Below are positions 1 through 7,989 of a DNA stretch of 64,000 nucleotides, in pieces; position 1 is the stretch's first letter; each line of letters begins with the position of its first letter. The notes beneath the pieces were generated by a model, which worked only from the letters and a program-made list of their open reading frames with translations, searched no databases and was not told the origin of the DNA. The translations under genes and the position numbers were made by a program. Source of the DNA: Leptospirales bacterium (lineage in GTDB: Bacteria; Spirochaetota; Leptospiria; Leptospirales; Leptonemataceae); the NCBI GenBank assembly GCA_016788865.1, contig JAEUSB010000059.1, forward strand, positions 1-64,000, given 5' to 3'.

Positions 1-1063
1 CCAGGAAAAGTCCCGCAGCAAACACTTCACTTTTCAGGCGGCGATATTTTCTGATCAGTCCTTCACGGCGGATTGCCGCAAGAAAGAGAGTGGCAACCCC
101 GGCAATCAAGAGTAGAATTATGAGCTCCGGCACAGTCACCAGAATCCACTGGAGAACGTAGTCCCATGGCAGATTCGCGGAATTCAGAATTTGGCCATTT
201 AGCAAAACCTGCGTGTGGAGTGGATAACGACTCATTCCAGCAACCGATTCGAAGAAATGCGCCACTGGTTGCTTCCAGAGATAAGGCCAGAACAAGACGC
301 TAAAGAAAGCGCTTGCGAGCACGTATCCCCCAATTCCAATCAAGACCCTTCGTCTTCTACGAGCAATTGTGAGGTCCACCAGCAGCAGTATCAGGACACC
401 CGTGAACATCATGATGGCCGTAACTCTCGTAGCGATGGTAAGTCCGGTTAGAACTCCAGCAGTGATAAAGAATCCTCTTCGCCAGGGCCTCCTCAGAAAA
501 CGGAGCAGATAGTAGAATGCAATGTGCGTGATTGCGACAAGGAGCATATCCTTGCTATTGTAGAACGACTCACCAAAGAATCTGGGCTGGATGGCGAACA
601 ACAGAGCTACCGCAAGTGCAATCCACTCGTTCTTATACAGCATCGCTATGGTTCGATACAAGAACACCAAACCAACCGTGCCCACATAGAAGAGGAGTAG
701 ATGTCTGATGTGGAAAATTTCCATCCCTGATGCACCTGTGATAGCCTCCAGGGCAATTGAAACAATCTGAAACCAGCTGCCGTAAATGCGATCCGGCAAA
801 TAGTCTAGATCCACCACCAGGTCCGCTTCACAAATCCCATCACATAGAAAACGGTGAAGGTTCAATTTGTGTAGGAGAAACTTTACATTGGACATTCCAA
901 TGTCACGCTCGAACGGTTCGTCCATGGAGAGACCAACGTCGCGGAAGATTGCAATACCAATCAGGAAATATACCAGGATTGCTACTGTGAATATGATTCG
1001 TTGCAATGGAATTTCATGCCAGGGCCGCTTGCCAAAATTCCGAGTTTGACGAAAGAATTCCAT
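1..1063 (-). CDS. GT-C type membrane glycosyltransferase, partial (left edge)
   Basis: The minus strand is open from the ATG at 1063 to the window edge, giving 354 codons without a stop. The protein starts MEFFRQTRNF, has a first membrane segment at about residues 23-43, then a loop with LSMDEPFER, followed by many hydrophobic helices. An acidic pair just after the first helix is the usual metal/donor motif of GT-C glycosyltransferases (PMT/GT39/ArnT-like), which transfer sugars from polyprenyl-phosphate donors on the outer face of the inner membrane. The acceptor cannot be told. The C-terminus lies outside the window. It is divergent from the secreted protein at 1201, with 137 bases between the starts and no strong Shine-Dalgarno. 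Family assignment rests on topology and the DE motif only. Confidence 0.75.
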   Translation of the reverse strand, partial: MEFFRQTRNFGKRPWHEIPLQRIIFTVAILVYFLIGIAIFRDVGLSMDEPFERDIGMSNVKFLLHKLNLHRFLCDGICEADLVVDLDYLPDRIYGSWFQIVSIALEAITGASGMEIFHIRHLLLFYVGTVGLVFLYRTIAMLYKNEWIALAVALLFAIQPRFFGESFYNSKDMLLVAITHIAFYYLLRFLRRPWRRGFFITAGVLTGLTIATRVTAIMMFTGVLILLLVDLTIARRRRRVLIGIGGYVLASAFFSVLFWPYLWKQPVAHFFESVAGMSRYPLHTQVLLNGQILNSANLPWDYVLQWILVTVPELIILLLIAGVATLFLAAIRREGLIRKYRRLKSEVFAAGLFL

Positions 1064-1200
1064 TTTTTGCGACGATTGCGAATTGGTGCAGGTTGCAGTC
1101 AAATAATTCTCCTTGATCGTGTCTCCCCGAAGTAGGTGTTTAAAGAACTCCGAGCAGACAGGGCGTACGCAAATTTTCAGAACCAATTTGTTGGGGATAT

Positions 1201-2472
1201 ATGCGATCACTCCTTATCTGCCTGCTGCTGCTTACAGTGTGCTTCCCTGCCAAACAAACACCCCCAACAGGAATTGTTCAGACCATGACGGAAGATGAGT
1301 CCGGACCCGTTCAAGCACAGGTAGAAATCGCAGGCCTGACCAGGCAAACATCTCCGGCAGGCCTGGTTGCATTGGAAATTAGGAGGGAAAAATACCTGGC
1401 AAACATCACAGCGCCCGGCCACGCACCCATGGTACGCGAGGTTGACCTCACCAACGTGAGCCAGGTATCCCTGCATGTCTTTATTCCCAGGTTATCCATT
1501 GTACAATTTCAAGATCCGCTGAGCTCACAGACCATCAAGCTGCCGGGCAACGCAGCTGTCACCATTCCAGATTCATTGTTTCAGGAAGCAGTGCTGGAGC
1601 CCGTGCAAGTCGAGTTCAAGCTTCTGAAAGACAATGAGATCATTCGTGGAATGCCTGGAAGTTTTCGGGGAACAAGCAAAGCGGGCCAGGTCACGGCTAT
1701 TGAATCGTTCGGTGCATTCTACATGCGCTTCACTTCTGCTGGAAAGACTCTACGTTTTGCCCCGGGAAAGAAGATCACAGTTACAATGCCGGCCCTGGGA
1801 CAACGGGATAGGATTGCTCAATGGACCCTGATCAAGGAGACCGGGCTCTGGAAGGAAGAGGGCTTGGCAATCCGCCGCGCAGATGGGCTATATGACGTGG
1901 AACTGGGCCACCTGTCCTGGGTAAACCTGGATCAGGCAATTACGGAATTTGCAACTGTCTGGGTATCGGCAAAAGATAGCCAGGGTAGGCCACCTGGGAG
2001 GCCGTGGGCACAGGGCGTGAATTATAAGGGATATTCCGTGGGAACTTTCACCCAGGACGCCTTTTGCCTTGAGGTAAAAGCAGGCAGCGAGGCTCTGATC
2101 TACGGGCAAAATGGAAGTGTTTGCTATCGCGGCATTACTGTTGGGACGCCAGCCGAACAAACGACGTGCAAAGATCCTCGCAACAGCCCGTTGATAGTTC
2201 TAGAGCAGGCCCCCTGCAATAACATCCCCGCTCCTACGATTCCAGTGTTCGATTCCACACCGATAGAAAGGCGCATTACCGGCCCGGGCTTGAGCGAAGC
2301 CGAATTGCGTAAGAAATATGGTCGGCTTGAAATAATTCGCCTGAGAGACGGGCAGATATTCCGTGGAGGAATCGTTCAGAAGGGAGGTCAGGTCTCAATC
2401 CAGACTTCAGACGAATCATTCACAATTCCCATCAGTGCCGTCGAGGACGTGGCATTTCTACCAGAGGACTAG
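1201..2472 (+). CDS. Secreted or lipoprotein hypothetical protein (423 aa)
   Basis: The first 20 residues form a signal sequence, MRSLLICLLLLTVCFPAK. Cys 14 follows LLTV, which would be a loose lipobox; spirochaete lipoboxes are permissive, but Val at -1 is unusual, so secretion without lipidation is also possible. Residues about 40-110 look like a beta-rich carboxypeptidase-regulatory-like module. The middle resembles extracellular domains that begin with a PGNAAVTIPD-type strand. The last 60 residues, containing LRDGQIFRGGIVQKGGQ, look like a small SH3-like barrel found at the end of many periplasmic spirochaete proteins. I do not recognise the whole protein and assign no function. It ends 4 bases inside the convergent murB. 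Confidence 0.7.
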   Translation: MRSLLICLLLLTVCFPAKQTPPTGIVQTMTEDESGPVQAQVEIAGLTRQTSPAGLVALEIRREKYLANITAPGHAPMVREVDLTNVSQVSLHVFIPRLSIVQFQDPLSSQTIKLPGNAAVTIPDSLFQEAVLEPVQVEFKLLKDNEIIRGMPGSFRGTSKAGQVTAIESFGAFYMRFTSAGKTLRFAPGKKITVTMPALGQRDRIAQWTLIKETGLWKEEGLAIRRADGLYDVELGHLSWVNLDQAITEFATVWVSAKDSQGRPPGRPWAQGVNYKGYSVGTFTQDAFCLEVKAGSEALIYGQNGSVCYRGITVGTPAEQTTCKDPRNSPLIVLEQAPCNNIPAPTIPVFDSTPIERRITGPGLSEAELRKKYGRLEIIRLRDGQIFRGGIVQKGGQVSIQTSDESFTIPISAVEDVAFLPED

Positions 2473-3581
2473 GAAACCGGTTTGATCAATTCCGGTTCCA
2501 TTTCCAGGCGTACCCCAAATTCCTTGAATACGGTTTCCTGGATTCTTCCGGCAAATTCCAGTAACTGCGAAGTAGTTGTTCCCCGGTTTACAAGTGCAAG
2601 TGCGTGCTTGCTTGAAATGCCGGCGCCGTTCTCTGTCAGCCCGCGACCAAAACCGGAATTCTCAACAAGCCACGCAGCAGAGATCTTTGTGCCCGAATCA
2701 CCCGGATAGGCCGGAGCAGTCAGCCCCTTTGCACGACTGATAGCCTGGAACGCAGTAAATTGTTCTACGGATAGAATTGGATTTGTAAAGAAAGAACCGC
2801 AGGAAACCGAATCCGGATCTGCCGGATCAAGAACCATGGATTTTTTCTTGCGCAGCCCAATTACAGCGTTGCGACGCCTCATGGATTCATTGATCGAATT
2901 ATTTTCAGACTTTGTTTCCATGGCCCGGATCAATTCCGGATAACGGGCCGGCGATGGAGCTTTGTTCAAGCGGAACAGTACGTCAAGAATGACAAATCTT
3001 CCTGCATCCGCATGTTTGAACCGACTGGTCCTGTAGTCAAATCCGCAGTCCGCAGCTTCGATTTCAACAATCAAAGATTCAAGGTCTGATTCACTCAATA
3101 TCTGACCCTGGTTTTTTTTTGAAAGCGCGCTGCGATCGAGACATCGAACAGAAACGATTGTATCTTTGCCTTCCTGACCGTAGGCGCCAACATTTTGCAC
3201 CGGTACGCCAGCCGCAGTCCCAGGAATCCCGGACAGGCATTCGACGCCGAACCAATTCTGACTTGCGGTGTATTCTACAAAAGCGTCCCAGTTCTGCCCG
3301 GCCTGCGCGCGGATTTCAACGATCCCACGAACATTGTCCTCTCGCTCAACCTTCCAGCCCCTGGATGCCATCCGGATTACGAGGCCGGGAAAACCACTAT
3401 CAGGAAAAATTACGTTTGATCCGCCGCCCAGAATCATGACGGGGAGTTTTCGCGCGCCGGCAACATTCAGAGCGTCAATTAGCCCGGCAGTATCCGCGAC
3501 TTCGACAAACAACTCTGCAGGCCCGCCGAGCTGTATGGTCGTATAACGGGCCAGGGGAACGTTTACTTGGATTTCTGCCAG
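2469..3581 (-). CDS. murB: UDP-N-acetylenolpyruvoylglucosamine reductase, probable CTG start
   Basis: This FAD enzyme reduces UDP-GlcNAc-enolpyruvate to UDP-MurNAc in cytoplasmic murein precursor synthesis. The FAD-domain block GGGSNVIF, the catalytic SCGSFFTNP serine motif and the C-terminal EPEL glutamate are present. The first standard start codon is a TTG at 3512, but in-frame sequence before it encodes NVPLARYTTIQLGGPAEL, which is the conserved MurB N-terminus with the GGPA FAD loop. Upstream of that the frame is closed by a TGA. The best start is therefore CTG at 3581, preceded by AAGGA six bases away, giving 370 residues. It overlaps the end of mazG by 19 bases, so the two are probably translationally coupled. 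Confidence 0.93.
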   Translation of the reverse strand: MAEIQVNVPLARYTTIQLGGPAELFVEVADTAGLIDALNVAGARKLPVMILGGGSNVIFPDSGFPGLVIRMASRGWKVEREDNVRGIVEIRAQAGQNWDAFVEYTASQNWFGVECLSGIPGTAAGVPVQNVGAYGQEGKDTIVSVRCLDRSALSKKNQGQILSESDLESLIVEIEAADCGFDYRTSRFKHADAGRFVILDVLFRLNKAPSPARYPELIRAMETKSENNSINESMRRRNAVIGLRKKKSMVLDPADPDSVSCGSFFTNPILSVEQFTAFQAISRAKGLTAPAYPGDSGTKISAAWLVENSGFGRGLTENGAGISSKHALALVNRGTTTSQLLEFAGRIQETVFKEFGVRLEMEPELIKPVS

Positions 3582-4321
3582 AGTTTTTCCTTTTCCTCAA
3601 GCGGAAGGTCGTCAAAGCCTTCGCCTGCAAGTGCGAGCATTTTCTTAAACCGATCCTGAAATTTGTCTATGGCCCGATGCAGCGCAATCTCCGGTTCGAT
3701 TTGCAGATGGCGAAAACAATTCACAATTGTAAACAGAATGTCTCCAAGCTCGTCTTCCTGGCGGGCCTGGCTTTCTGTGCGGGCTGCTTCCTTAAATTCA
3801 ATTACTTCCGATTCGAGCGCGGGAATTACGTCTTCCAGGTGCTTCCAGTCAAAACCTTTGCGCGCCGCTTTCTCCTGGACTTTGTAGGCGCGCATGAGTG
3901 CGGGCAAGAACGACTCCCTGGGCAGCCCGCTTGATGGTTTGCCCTTCTCTTCTATTTTTATCTTTTCCCAGTTGCTGAGGATTTGCGCCACGTCGTCGGT
4001 CTGATTATTTCCAAACACGTGCGGATGTCTGCGGATCAGCTTGTCTGCAACATCGCCCAGGACTTCTTGCAACGAGAATTCACCCTTCTCTTCATATAGC
4101 CGACTGTAGAAGAAGACGAGGAACATAATGTCTCCAAGCTCTTCGCGGATTCCGGCCACATCGCCCCGGTTTACAGCCTCAATGACTTCATACGATTCTT
4201 CCAGGAGATAGGCACGCATGGTGCGTTCGTCCTGGGCGCGGTCCCAGCTGCATCCACCTGGTTCACGGAGGATTCGCGTTACGTCGGCTAACTTCTGCCA
4301 TTTGTCACCCGGATTGCTCAC
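3563..4321 (-). CDS. mazG: Nucleoside triphosphate pyrophosphohydrolase MazG
   Basis: 252 residues with two tandem MazG domains. Each has the acidic metal-binding pattern, EELGDIMF in the first and EDELGDILF in the second, plus the N-terminal GCSWDRAQ motif typical of full-length MazG. The enzyme hydrolyses NTPs and damaged NTPs to NMP and pyrophosphate in the cytoplasm. The start is GTG at 4321 (MSNPGDKWQ); nothing better lies upstream. Its 3' end overlaps the proposed start of murB, so mazG and murB form one transcription unit. It is divergent from the biotinyl-domain gene at 4374. Confidence 0.93.
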   Translation of the reverse strand: MSNPGDKWQKLADVTRILREPGGCSWDRAQDERTMRAYLLEESYEVIEAVNRGDVAGIREELGDIMFLVFFYSRLYEEKGEFSLQEVLGDVADKLIRRHPHVFGNNQTDDVAQILSNWEKIKIEEKGKPSSGLPRESFLPALMRAYKVQEKAARKGFDWKHLEDVIPALESEVIEFKEAARTESQARQEDELGDILFTIVNCFRHLQIEPEIALHRAIDKFQDRFKKMLALAGEGFDDLPLEEKEKLWQKSK

Positions 4322-4373
4322 AAGCCTGATTGTAATCAGTATCCTCCCAGGTCAACAAGTGGCTGGACAGCGC

Positions 4374-4892
4374 ATGCATGAAATCGAGAATCGGACAATG
4401 ATCAAGGCCTTCACGCAGGACGGTGCCCCTTTCTCCGTAGAAGTGCAGAAGCAGGGTTCGGGCTTCTACACAGGCATTTCAATCGAGGGGAAACCAGACA
4501 ACAATCTGGCCATTGAAGCGCTCCACACAACCGGTCCGGATTCTTTTGAGGTGCAAACAGCACAGGGCGTTTTTCCCGGACGGTTTCTGTTCTCTGGCAA
4601 GGACGTTTACCTTTACGTGCAGGGGCAGACCTTTCGATTCCAGGCTACCACAGCGGCAGAATTGGCACAGTCCGGGACGCCGACGCATCGGAGTCCCATG
4701 CCCGGAAAAGTCATTGCAGTGCCCGTCGTTGTGGGTGATTCAGTTCAGAAGGATCAGACAGTAGTCATTGTTGAAGCCATGAAAATGGAGAACGCAATCA
4801 AGGCCGCATGCAGCGGAAAAGTCAAAGCCGTCCATTGCAAAGTGGGCGATCTAATCAGTCCCGATCTCAATCTGATCGAGATCGAAGGGTAA
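4374..4892 (+). CDS. Biotinyl (lipoyl-like) domain protein, carboxyl-carrier type
   Basis: The C-terminal 75 residues form a biotin attachment domain with the canonical EAMKMEN motif, whose second Lys is the biotinylated residue, and the flanking SPMPGKVIAVPV and GKVKAVHC strands. The N-terminal 90 residues match the linker domain that precedes the biotinyl domain in acyl-CoA and pyruvate carboxylases. At 172 residues it looks like the free biotin-carrier end of a multi-subunit carboxylase. No biotin carboxylase or carboxyltransferase gene is beside it, so its partners are encoded elsewhere. The frame is open back to 4218, but that stretch is antisense to mazG; I chose ATG 4374 (MHEIENRTM), with ATG 4398 as the alternative. 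Four bases separate it from the first desaturase. Confidence 0.85.
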   Translation: MHEIENRTMIKAFTQDGAPFSVEVQKQGSGFYTGISIEGKPDNNLAIEALHTTGPDSFEVQTAQGVFPGRFLFSGKDVYLYVQGQTFRFQATTAAELAQSGTPTHRSPMPGKVIAVPVVVGDSVQKDQTVVIVEAMKMENAIKAACSGKVKAVHCKVGDLISPDLNLIEIEG

Positions 4893-4895
4893 TCC

Positions 4896-5990
4896 ATGTC
4901 ATTAAATGTTTCCGTTCCGGAAGTTCCGTCCATTCGTGAGTTAAAGGCCGCCATCCCGGCGCAATGCTTTCAGCCATCGATCTGGAAATCGATTTCCTAC
5001 TTCCTCTTTGATATTTGCTTAATTGCAGGCCTGTTCGCGCTGGCGCTTTACCTGGACAGCTGGTATTTCTATCCTGTTTACTGGTTCCTGCAGGGCACAA
5101 TGTTCTGGGCACTATTCGTGGTTGGGCATGACTGTGGCCACGGTTCATTTTCGCATTCAAAGCGATTGAACAGCTTTATTGGTCATCTGGCGCACACGCC
5201 AATTTTGGTTCCGTATCATGGATGGCGCATCAGTCATCGCACTCATCACCAGAATACGGGCAACATTGAAAAAGACGAAACGTGGTATCCGGTAACTGAA
5301 TCGCAGTACAGAAACATGCCGCGTTATATCAAGTTCCTGCGCTTCTACGCCTTTCTGGTTCTGTTTCCCCTCTATTTGTTTCGCCGCTCCCCGGGCAAAG
5401 ACGGTTCGCACTTCCATCCTGCCAGCGATCTGTTCCTTCCTTCAGAAAAATGGGACGTGCTCACAAGCTCGCTGTCATGGTTCGCGTTCTTTGGTCTGCT
5501 CTGTGCGGCCAGCTGGTGGTTTGGAATTGCTGCCGTCGCAAAATTCTACATCGCTCCCTACTTTGTATTTGTTGTTTGGTTGGATCTAGTAACCTTTCTT
5601 CATCATACCTCGGAAGATATTCCCTGGTATCGTGGTGAAGGTTGGAACTTTGTACGCGGAAACCTTTCAAGCGTAGATCGCTCGTACGGAATCTTTGAGT
5701 GGTTGCATCATAACATTGGAACGCATGCAGTTCATCACCTATTCATTGCCATCCCACACTACCGCTTGAAGGAAGCTGCGGCCGCACTCAAACCGGTACT
5801 GGGCCCACTTTACAGAACGTCCAATGAGTCCATCTTAAAAGCTTTCTGGAATGCTTTCAGAAAATGTCATTTTGTTCCGGATCATGGAACCATGGTTTAT
5901 TACAAACCGTCCTCAGCGCTCTCGCACGAAGAAAAGCTCGGAGCGCTTGATGCGGCAAAAGCTCTCACTCGCGCCCTGGAAACGGAATAA
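4896..5990 (+). CDS. Fatty acid desaturase (first of a tandem pair)
   Basis: 364-residue membrane-bound di-iron desaturase. The three histidine boxes are intact: HDCGH near residue 78, HRTHH near 112 and HAVHH near 279, with hydrophobic helices between them. Such acyl-lipid desaturases (DesA/FAD2/FAD3 family) insert a double bond into membrane-lipid acyl chains using oxygen and an electron donor. The start ATG 4896 has GAAGGG upstream. The regiospecificity cannot be read from sequence. The stop overlaps the start of the next desaturase (TAATG), so the two are co-translated. Confidence 0.92.
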   Translation: MSLNVSVPEVPSIRELKAAIPAQCFQPSIWKSISYFLFDICLIAGLFALALYLDSWYFYPVYWFLQGTMFWALFVVGHDCGHGSFSHSKRLNSFIGHLAHTPILVPYHGWRISHRTHHQNTGNIEKDETWYPVTESQYRNMPRYIKFLRFYAFLVLFPLYLFRRSPGKDGSHFHPASDLFLPSEKWDVLTSSLSWFAFFGLLCAASWWFGIAAVAKFYIAPYFVFVVWLDLVTFLHHTSEDIPWYRGEGWNFVRGNLSSVDRSYGIFEWLHHNIGTHAVHHLFIAIPHYRLKEAAAALKPVLGPLYRTSNESILKAFWNAFRKCHFVPDHGTMVYYKPSSALSHEEKLGALDAAKALTRALETE

Positions 5991-7018
5991 TGCAGGGCTC
6001 ACTTGCTGCAGTTCGCGCCGAGATTCCTGAATATTGTCTGAAACCAGACCTGGGGCGCGCAATATTCTACATTGCAAGCTACGTTACTTTCTTTGTCATC
6101 TCGATAGCATTCGCGGCGTTCGTTTGGATACGGGAGTTATACTGGCTCTTTCCGGTAAGCTGGTTCCTTGGGGGGACTGCCTGCACATCGCTCTTTGTGC
6201 TCGGTCATGACTGCGGGCATTACTCAATCCTCAAAAGCAAAAAGGCCATGAATATCCTGGGGCACTTGTTCTTTCTGCCGGTGTTCTACCCGTTCTACGC
6301 ATGGAAGCATTCGCACGATGCACATCACAAGCATACGAACTTGTTGAAACGCTCTGATGATGTCTATTTTGACAACGCCTGGATTCCAGAGACAGTAACT
6401 GAATATGTAGAGGAAACCACGCGGCGGCCTTTTTTTGCATGGCTGTATCGCATTGCCCGCGCCGTTCCCATGCTGGGCTCATGGATGCATCACGGATTCT
6501 ATCTGCTCTGCAATCCTGGGATCTATCGCGAAGATCATGAAAAGAAAGTCCGCTTCTCGCTCTGGTTCTTACTCGCCAGCTTCCTGTTGATTGCTCCGGT
6601 TATCGTTTATCTTTCCGGCTCCATCCTTGGCGTGCTGCACTTCTGGATCCTTCCAGCGCTGGCCTTCCAATTCTGGATGTCGATATACACATTTCTGCAT
6701 CACACATCGGAAGAAGTTCCGTTCTTGCCGCCGGATCAATGGACTCCATTTCGCGGTCAGATCGAGTGCACAGTCAATTGCCTCTGGCCCAGACCAATTT
6801 CATTCTTACATGGAAACATTGACATTCACTTACCGCATCACGTGGCCGCAAATATTCCAGCTTACTGGCTAAGAGACGCAAACCAGGCCATCAAGGCTTC
6901 TAAGTACGGTGAAATGATCAAGGAAGTACGCTTCTCACCCGCTTACTTCATTCGTCAGATCCGGGCCTGCAAACTCTGGGACGAAAAAGCCGGCTCGTAT
7001 GTTCGCCTTCCAGAATAG
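5990..7018 (+). CDS. Fatty acid desaturase (second of a tandem pair)
   Basis: 342 residues, homologous to the upstream desaturase and clearly a diverged duplicate. The histidine boxes are HDCGH, HDAHH and HLPHH. The helices lie in the same places as in the first copy, but the segment between boxes two and three differs. The ATG overlaps the upstream TAA by one base. Two non-identical enzymes side by side suggest successive desaturations of one acyl chain, which is inference. Its last 20 bases overlap the start of mltG. Confidence 0.92.
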   Translation: MQGSLAAVRAEIPEYCLKPDLGRAIFYIASYVTFFVISIAFAAFVWIRELYWLFPVSWFLGGTACTSLFVLGHDCGHYSILKSKKAMNILGHLFFLPVFYPFYAWKHSHDAHHKHTNLLKRSDDVYFDNAWIPETVTEYVEETTRRPFFAWLYRIARAVPMLGSWMHHGFYLLCNPGIYREDHEKKVRFSLWFLLASFLLIAPVIVYLSGSILGVLHFWILPALAFQFWMSIYTFLHHTSEEVPFLPPDQWTPFRGQIECTVNCLWPRPISFLHGNIDIHLPHHVAANIPAYWLRDANQAIKASKYGEMIKEVRFSPAYFIRQIRACKLWDEKAGSYVRLPE

Positions 7019-7922
7019 AACTGCAACCGCAACTTCCAGTCTCGTTGCATTGACACTGGCCCTTTGCTGGGTGAACCCGGCAGTCGCAGAAGTAGAAAAT
7101 GCAGGCGAGGCGCCGGTTGCAATACTCATACCTCCCGTACCACCCGAAGCGGCGCCTGCAACATTCAGCGTAACAGTTCGGGCCGGAGAGCGAGTTTCTG
7201 ATTTCTGCAAACGATTGGAAAAGACTCGGATCAGCGGCTGTACAGAGTTAGATGCATTGGGAAAAAACAAGGGGAAATTCCAGGGTTATGCGTTTCTCGG
7301 ATCGGCGACCGGGCTCAAACGATTCGAGGGGGCGTTCGTACCGGGCCAATATCGGTTCCTTGTGCAACACCAGGAAGAAGACTCATCCGACCTGCTATCC
7401 GAGCGCATTGTCTCCCGGCTCCTTGCAATTGCGAACTCGCGGTTTACAAAGCTTACGAGGACGGGTCTGAGTCTGCGCGAGAAAGTAATCCTGGCGAGCG
7501 TCGTGGAAAAGGAAGCCGTATCAAAAACGAGTCACGGCGAAATTGCGTCTGTCTTCATGAATCGTCTGACGAAACGACAGCCACTGGGATCCTGCCCAAC
7601 AGTAGAATATGCGCTAGGGTACCACCGACCGTTTCTGCTTTTCAGTGACGTCAGAATCGATTCGCCGTATAACGTCTACAAACGAAAAGGTTTACCGCCA
7701 ACTCCAATTGCATTCTTTTCCGACGAAGCATGGAATGCAGTGCAAAGCCCGCCAAAAACCCGCAACGAATTCTTTGTATACGATTGGACCAATGGCAAGG
7801 TGAGTTTTGCGCGAACGTATGGGGAGCATACAAACAACGCAAACAGGGCGCGGCGTAATTTTGTTCAAAAATTCGGATACAAGAAGATGTATGAAAAAGT
7901 CCCGGGGAAATTCTACGAATAA
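6999..7922 (+). CDS. mltG: Endolytic murein transglycosylase MltG (YceG family)
   Basis: 307 residues: a signal peptide or anchor at residues 1-30 (ALTLALCWVNPAVA), a LysM-like segment near residues 50-110 (VTVRAGERVSDFCKRL), then the YceG catalytic domain. The domain shows VILASVVEKEAV, containing the catalytic glutamate, the MNRL block, DSPYNVY and the closing TYGEHTNN. MltG cleaves nascent glycan strands at the inner membrane and sets their length. It is shorter than the usual 340 residues. It overlaps the upstream desaturase by 20 bases, joining envelope lipid and murein functions in one operon. Confidence 0.88.
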   Translation: MFAFQNRTATATSSLVALTLALCWVNPAVAEVENAGEAPVAILIPPVPPEAAPATFSVTVRAGERVSDFCKRLEKTRISGCTELDALGKNKGKFQGYAFLGSATGLKRFEGAFVPGQYRFLVQHQEEDSSDLLSERIVSRLLAIANSRFTKLTRTGLSLREKVILASVVEKEAVSKTSHGEIASVFMNRLTKRQPLGSCPTVEYALGYHRPFLLFSDVRIDSPYNVYKRKGLPPTPIAFFSDEAWNAVQSPPKTRNEFFVYDWTNGKVSFARTYGEHTNNANRARRNFVQKFGYKKMYEKVPGKFYE

Positions 7923-7989
7923 GATGCAATTCGGGCCGCGCCTCTCTGCGGTTGCTTGCTCGGAGTCTGACTCAGAACATCGCGAGCAG

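Noticed and set aside
215..1049. Plus-strand frames over the first kilobase
   Set aside because: They are shadows of the minus-strand membrane glycosyltransferase, which runs open to the edge with clear helices.
7923..7989. Terminator between mltG and the membrane protein
   Set aside because: Only a five-base GAGTC/GACTC pair is visible, with no T-run.
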